A DNA stretch of 54,007 nucleotides from Didymodactylos carnosus (lineage: Eukaryota > Rotifera > Eurotatoria > Philodinida > Philodinidae): positions 1 through 54,007 of the forward strand of contig CAJNOQ010000346.1 of the NCBI GenBank assembly GCA_905250885.1, given 5' to 3'. The position numbers were made by a program, and so were the translations under genes. Under the pieces are notes generated by a model. The model worked only from the letters and a program-made list of their open reading frames with translations. It did no database searches and was not told where the DNA came from. Positions 50,208-54,007 of the stretch are shown here, in pieces (position 1 is the stretch's first letter; every line of letters begins with the position of its first letter).

Positions 50208-50363
50208 CAATAGAGCACTAGCAAATAAGGAGATATCTCTTTTCACATAAGATATCCTGTATGCAGATATTTTTTCGTCTCAGCGCGTCGATTGAAACGA
50301 AAGAGAACAGAAAGATATGCATGTACGAAAAGAGATATCTTCTTATTTGCTAGTGCTCTAATG
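50208..50363. mobile_element. 152-bp MITE with 34-bp inverted ends and TA flanks
   Basis: The ends 50210-50244 and 50328-50361 are nearly perfect inverted copies (GAGCACTAGCAAATAAG and AGATATCTCTTTTC with one small indel). TA at each edge fits insertion at a TA dinucleotide as in Tc1/mariner elements, though TA alone is weak evidence. The interior is non-coding. Confidence 0.75.
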
Positions 50364-50454
50364 TTTGTTTTTAGAGCAAAGTTCGATTAATCCATTTTTG
50401 ACCATTTTCACCGAAACTAAAATATTTATAACTCAATCAAAGAGATTTAGGAAC

Positions 50455-51420
50455 GATGTGCACGTACAATGTTGCACACGGATTCTGGCGCACGAGGAAG
50501 CTTGCGCGTGGAATCATGTGCATGGATATCTTACGCACAAGGAATGTTCCACACCGGAGTTTTACCAGGTTGTTACGCACGGACGCTTGTGAACGTATCA
50601 CATAATGAGACAAAAAAATCAGACTGATGATGTTCTGTAATCACAGCGTTTCCCTTTTAGTCTAAAGCTTTTAAACAGCATAATTAATTTTTGTGAACAA
50701 ACTAACTAAACGATGATGTTTCGTAAATAATATAGTACTATAAAATACTTTAGTATAAATTACTTTATTTCCAATTCACTTTTGGAACGTTCATGATAGA
50801 ACAAAATATCCATTAATGAGAATAGATAATTCATCTGAAGCCTGGAATCGACGTATTGGTGAGTAACATTTTCTTATTCTTTATTTTTCTGATTGTCTGT
50901 TTTTCTCGGTGCTATTGCACTCTCTTGCATACAGACTGTTTATTTCAATGCTCTCATCCAACATTATGACAAATTACGTGATGAGGAAGATTCGGCCATT
51001 TGCATAAAAATTTTACACATCTACACTGGAGAATCCATATAAAAAACGAAGAAATATCAACATTTAGATAAACGTTTATTAAATTTAATGTTAAATCCAC
51101 ATACAGATGTAATTGGTCAAATCAATAATCTAGCTCTAATATTTCTCTTAAATAAACGTCATCATCATTTAGTTAGTTTATTCACAATAATTAATTATGC
51201 TCTTTAAAAACGTTAGACTAAAAGGAAAACACTGTGAACATCATCAGTCTGATTTTTCTGTCTCATTATGTGATACGTTCGCAAGCGTCCGTGCGTAACA
51301 ACCTGGCACGTAAAATTCCGGTGTGGAACATTCCTTGTGCGTAAAGTATCCGTGCGCATGATTCCACGCGCAAGTTTCCTCGTGTGTATGAATCCGTGCG
51401 CAACATTGTTTGTGCGCATC
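50455..51420. mobile_element. Decayed MULE-like transposon with ~210-bp TIRs
   Basis: Inverted arms 50455-50664 and 51213-51420 match closely and start GATG(T/C)GCAC. Within each arm short GCGCAC-type words recur about every 14-16 bp, resembling transposase-binding subterminal repeats. Between the arms lies a broken plus-strand transposase fragment: KYPLMRIDNSSEAWNRRI (about 50800-50855, ending at a GTGAGT donor), then YFNALIQHYDKLRDEEDS, ICIKILHIYTGESI and LDKRLLNLMLNPHTDV, with frame stops. The N..EAWNRR context resembles the C-terminal part of MULE/FLYWCH-associated transposases. Long TIRs also fit MULEs. The catalytic core is absent. Confidence 0.7.
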
Positions 51421-51536
51421 TTTCCGGAACCCCGATCAAAATCTATCAGAACTAATTCAGAATATCAATATGTACTCTATTTTATTCGCTCAATATAATC
51501 ATGTACTCAAGATCGTTAAAATATATTTTCTTTCTT

Positions 51537-51930
51537 CAGGAGGTCTCTACATATCGAGACGAAACAGATTTAACAGGAATTTTTTTATAGGTTACTTATA
51601 ATCGTAACTTCATGACGAATAAAAAATATCTCTGCTCACGTCCGCTCCGTTACCGAGATGTGAGATATTTTTTGTAAAAACTGGCTCTTGTTGATTGCTC
51701 CGAAGGAAAGATCGTAACTTTATTACTTAGACAGCTATAGCTTTATACTTAAATGATCGACTTTTTTGGCACTGAGATTGCTACCATGGATGAAGATATA
51801 TTATTTATTTATTTAATATATATTTTATATTCGTCATGAAGTTATGATTATAAATAGCCTACAACAAAATATTTTCTTTAATTTATTCTTTAACTCCAGT
51901 TAAATCTGTTTCATCTTGATATGAGATAGT
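51537..51930. mobile_element. Inverted-repeat element next to the MULE remnant
   Basis: The left arm (about 51545-51632) and right arm (about 51815-51930) are inverted relatives, sharing GAAACAGATTTAAC, TTATAATC(G/A)TAACTTCA and CATGACGAATA, with indels. There is no intact coding content. Confidence 0.65.
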
Positions 51931-52503
51931 GTTTTCAATAACAAAAGTATTTTTTGTCGATTTTTAAAATTGATGTTCATGATACAGTGTAGATAAAACA
52001 AGATATATCCTAATATTTTGAATTAGTTTTGGTCGGTATTAACTGAATTATGAATGTATTCATTTTCAGTGATAATAGCTAAAAATGGGTTATATCACAT
52101 AACAAATGTTTCAAAAATACTTATGCTCATTTTATTTGACTATGGATAGTAATAAAGTAAAACTTCGAAAAAGACTTTGAACAAATTAGCCCTTATTCGG
52201 GAGAGAACACATACTTCCAGTAAGTCTTCTAAATTGAGTGAGAGTGAGTGAAAAAATAGCGGTCTCAATCAAGAAGTTCAGCCAACTTTCAACCATTGCT
52301 CTAAATATGAAAGTAAAGAGTAATTACTATCTACTCCTTTTTTCAGAGTAGAAAGTAACTATGATACCTTCCTTACTCTCAGTTCTTGAGATCTTTTCTC
52401 ATGCCAAAAGTCAGAGTTAACCGTTTCGACGGAAATATTTTCTAAATGCAGGAAAGGCAATATATTCTCCCCTGCGCCTAGATTCCTAGATACTGCCTAG
52501 TTC
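51931..52503. other. Intergenic, no gene seen
   Basis: AT-rich sequence without coding signal or clear repeat. Confidence 0.4.
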
Positions 52504-52758
52504 CTAGATACTGTTCTTAATATTAACGAACTCCAATACATCAGACATCTGACCGTCAAAACTGATTGTTTCATTTCCATCTATATCGAGTCTTGCTAAT
52601 ATTACTTGAATTTCTCTTTCGGCCCATACAGGACTGATACCTAACATTTCCTGCATTGGCAAATAATATTTTCTCAATTCTTAAATGGCAATATTTCCAT
52701 CACTATTTTTATCAAGTTTCTGAAAATCTTTTTTTAATTGCTCTTCGCTTACACTCAT
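52504..52758 (-). pseudogene. EF-hand calcium-binding protein pseudogene
   Basis: The minus strand reads from ATG (52758) MSVSEEQLKKDFQKLDKNSD to a TAG at 52504-52506, 84 codons plus the stop, interrupted by one TAA. The first EF-hand loop DKNSDGNIAI-stop-E is canonical in spacing (D1, N3, D5, N7, E12), with the stop at loop position 11. The second loop DIDGNETISFDG has D1, D3 and N5 but Gly instead of the usual Glu at position 12. The linker (ELRKYYLPMQEMLGISP) is in frame, so there is one nonsense mutation and one lost ligand. Family members are calmodulin-like Ca2+ sensors. The short length suggests either a small protein or a single-exon copy of a larger gene. Confidence 0.78.
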
Positions 52759-52955
52759 TTTTTAACGTTGCTTGGACTTGTTCTTTCGTTTAATGCAGTA
52801 TTTCTATATTTAATCAAGAGACGTATTGATCACGAGGTGTTTAAATACCATATTAGATACTCAGTTTTACACGCGCGGCTTATTCTTGTTTTGAAAACAA
52901 TGGTTTTCGTCGTACGATTTCGTTAATATATCATACGATTAGGTATACGACGGAC

Positions 52956-53085
52956 CGGACAAATGTCCGATGTTTGACTCAAGCATGTTCCGTTCGGACA
53001 TTGTTTGATTCGAACACGGTTTGACTCAAACAGTGTTTTACTCTGACACTACCCGATTCGGACCTGTTCGAACCGAACATTCAAA
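52956..53085. repeat. Degenerate 16-bp tandem repeat, each unit a small palindrome
   Basis: About eight units in 16-bp (one 15-bp) register: units starting at 52972, 52987, 53003, 53019 and 53035 are GTTTGACTCAAGCAT, GTTCCGTTCGGACATT, GTTTGATTCGAACACG, GTTTGACTCAAACAGT and GTTTTACTCTGACACT, and weaker copies continue on both sides. Most units contain a GTTYGAnTCRAAC-type inverted repeat. Confidence 0.7.
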
Positions 53086-54007
53086 CACTGATCGACTTTT
53101 TTCAAATGCTATTTTCTCTCATTAATTTACAGCTTTTTTTTAGTTTTTGACTGGCAACAACCAATACGGCTAAGAAATCAAAGTTCGTCAGGGTTATTTT
53201 TTCATTTTGTTCTCTAATTTACGGTCGCTTTTAACAACTGATCTAGTTTTCAATTTTTGCTGTTGCTGTCAAACGCAAAACGACTTACAGTTTGATTGCG
53301 TAAAATACCAATAATGGATTATAAAATCTCTTTAAAGTTCTTTTGACCAAAGACGGCAAAAAGGTGTTTTTCTAAATAGATTTCAACGCTAAATCTTCTT
53401 TATAATCTTATGATCACAGTTAATTTAATCTGAACGAACATTTTTCGCTTCCATGTCCGACACAGTCTCTACGCTCTTTGATTCAATCTGATTCCGTACT
53501 GCAAGGCTTGGCTTTAGATGTAAGGAAGACTCCGCTACTGAATACAGAAAAATGTCTTTAATAAGATTTTTTGCGTAAACCTTCCTCGATCAGAAATTCC
53601 GATCTCCCTTTCACATGTTTTTTACTGAACAAGTTTTTCGCATTTATTTAAGATTCGTCGAAAATTGTAGGTGAGTTGACGTGCTAAGCATTTTGTACTC
53701 ACTGTCACTATACAGTTTTATAATGAACAGCGAAATTTGGATTTTTCTCGTTCAGACGACTTTCTCCTAGGGTGCTTGATACTTATATATGAGAGGCTCG
53801 AGAGGTAAGAACTATTCTCAGAACTAAGCCACAGTGAGCATCCAGGCGGAAATTAGGAGAAAAATCGAAGTTGCTCCTAATTCAAATACAAGTAGTGGAA
53901 AATATAGCCCTTTCAAAGGGCTATCGAATGGTATATAAATGTCTATTTTGAAAATGGTTTCAACGACGAGAAATCACGGTACACAAAACCGATTACGGAT
54001 ATCGTTA
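53086..54007. other. Window end, no gene seen
   Basis: No open frame or repeat could be supported in the last 900 bases. Confidence 0.4.

Overview
This is AT-rich eukaryotic (animal) genomic DNA. The genes have short introns, mostly 50-80 bp, with GT(A/G)AGT-like donors and TTTTAG-like acceptors. All three standard stop codons are used as stops. Gene content (an RNAi-type cellular RNA-dependent RNA polymerase, an LDL-receptor class A membrane protein, YRDC), the very short introns and many small decayed DNA transposons fit a bdelloid rotifer (Adineta/Rotaria-like) best. That assignment is inference; other RdRP-bearing invertebrates are possible.

Five gene models hold together with consistent splice phases. 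(1) 6922-11881 (+), eight exons: a Pro/Ser/His-rich protein of unknown function whose largest intron carries a ~1.07 kb near-perfect palindrome. (2) 12136-13727 (-): a single-pass membrane protein with an LDLa module and a cytoplasmic PPPY motif, convergent with gene 1. (3) 25087-33672 (+), 14 exons: a complete 1,391-aa RdRP with the catalytic DLDGD signature. (4) 35100-35873 (+): YRDC, threonylcarbamoyl-AMP synthase, apparently intronless. (5) 45444-48498 (+), five exons: a 686-aa protein built on a degenerate LYSIxGxP repeat, unrecognised.

Broken genes are a phosphate transporter (SLC20/PiT) 3' fragment at about 39500-40149, an EF-hand protein at 52504-52758 (-), a Ty3/gypsy-like pol scrap at 36723-37049, and a MULE-like transposase remnant between ~210-bp inverted repeats at 50455-51420.

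The rest is mostly gene-poor. It holds many small inverted-repeat elements (MITEs): one hAT-like with an 8-bp target duplication (20306-20704), one hairpin with a 9-bp duplication (43996-44204), one with 34-bp arms flanked by TA (50210-50361), and two inside RdRP introns. About 1-6900 and 14600-19400 show no supportable gene. No tRNA, rRNA or CRISPR array was found.

The most notable theme is that a gene for small-RNA amplification sits among many transcribable hairpins, some in its own introns and a large one in a neighbouring gene's intron. A small-RNA link between them is a hypothesis only.
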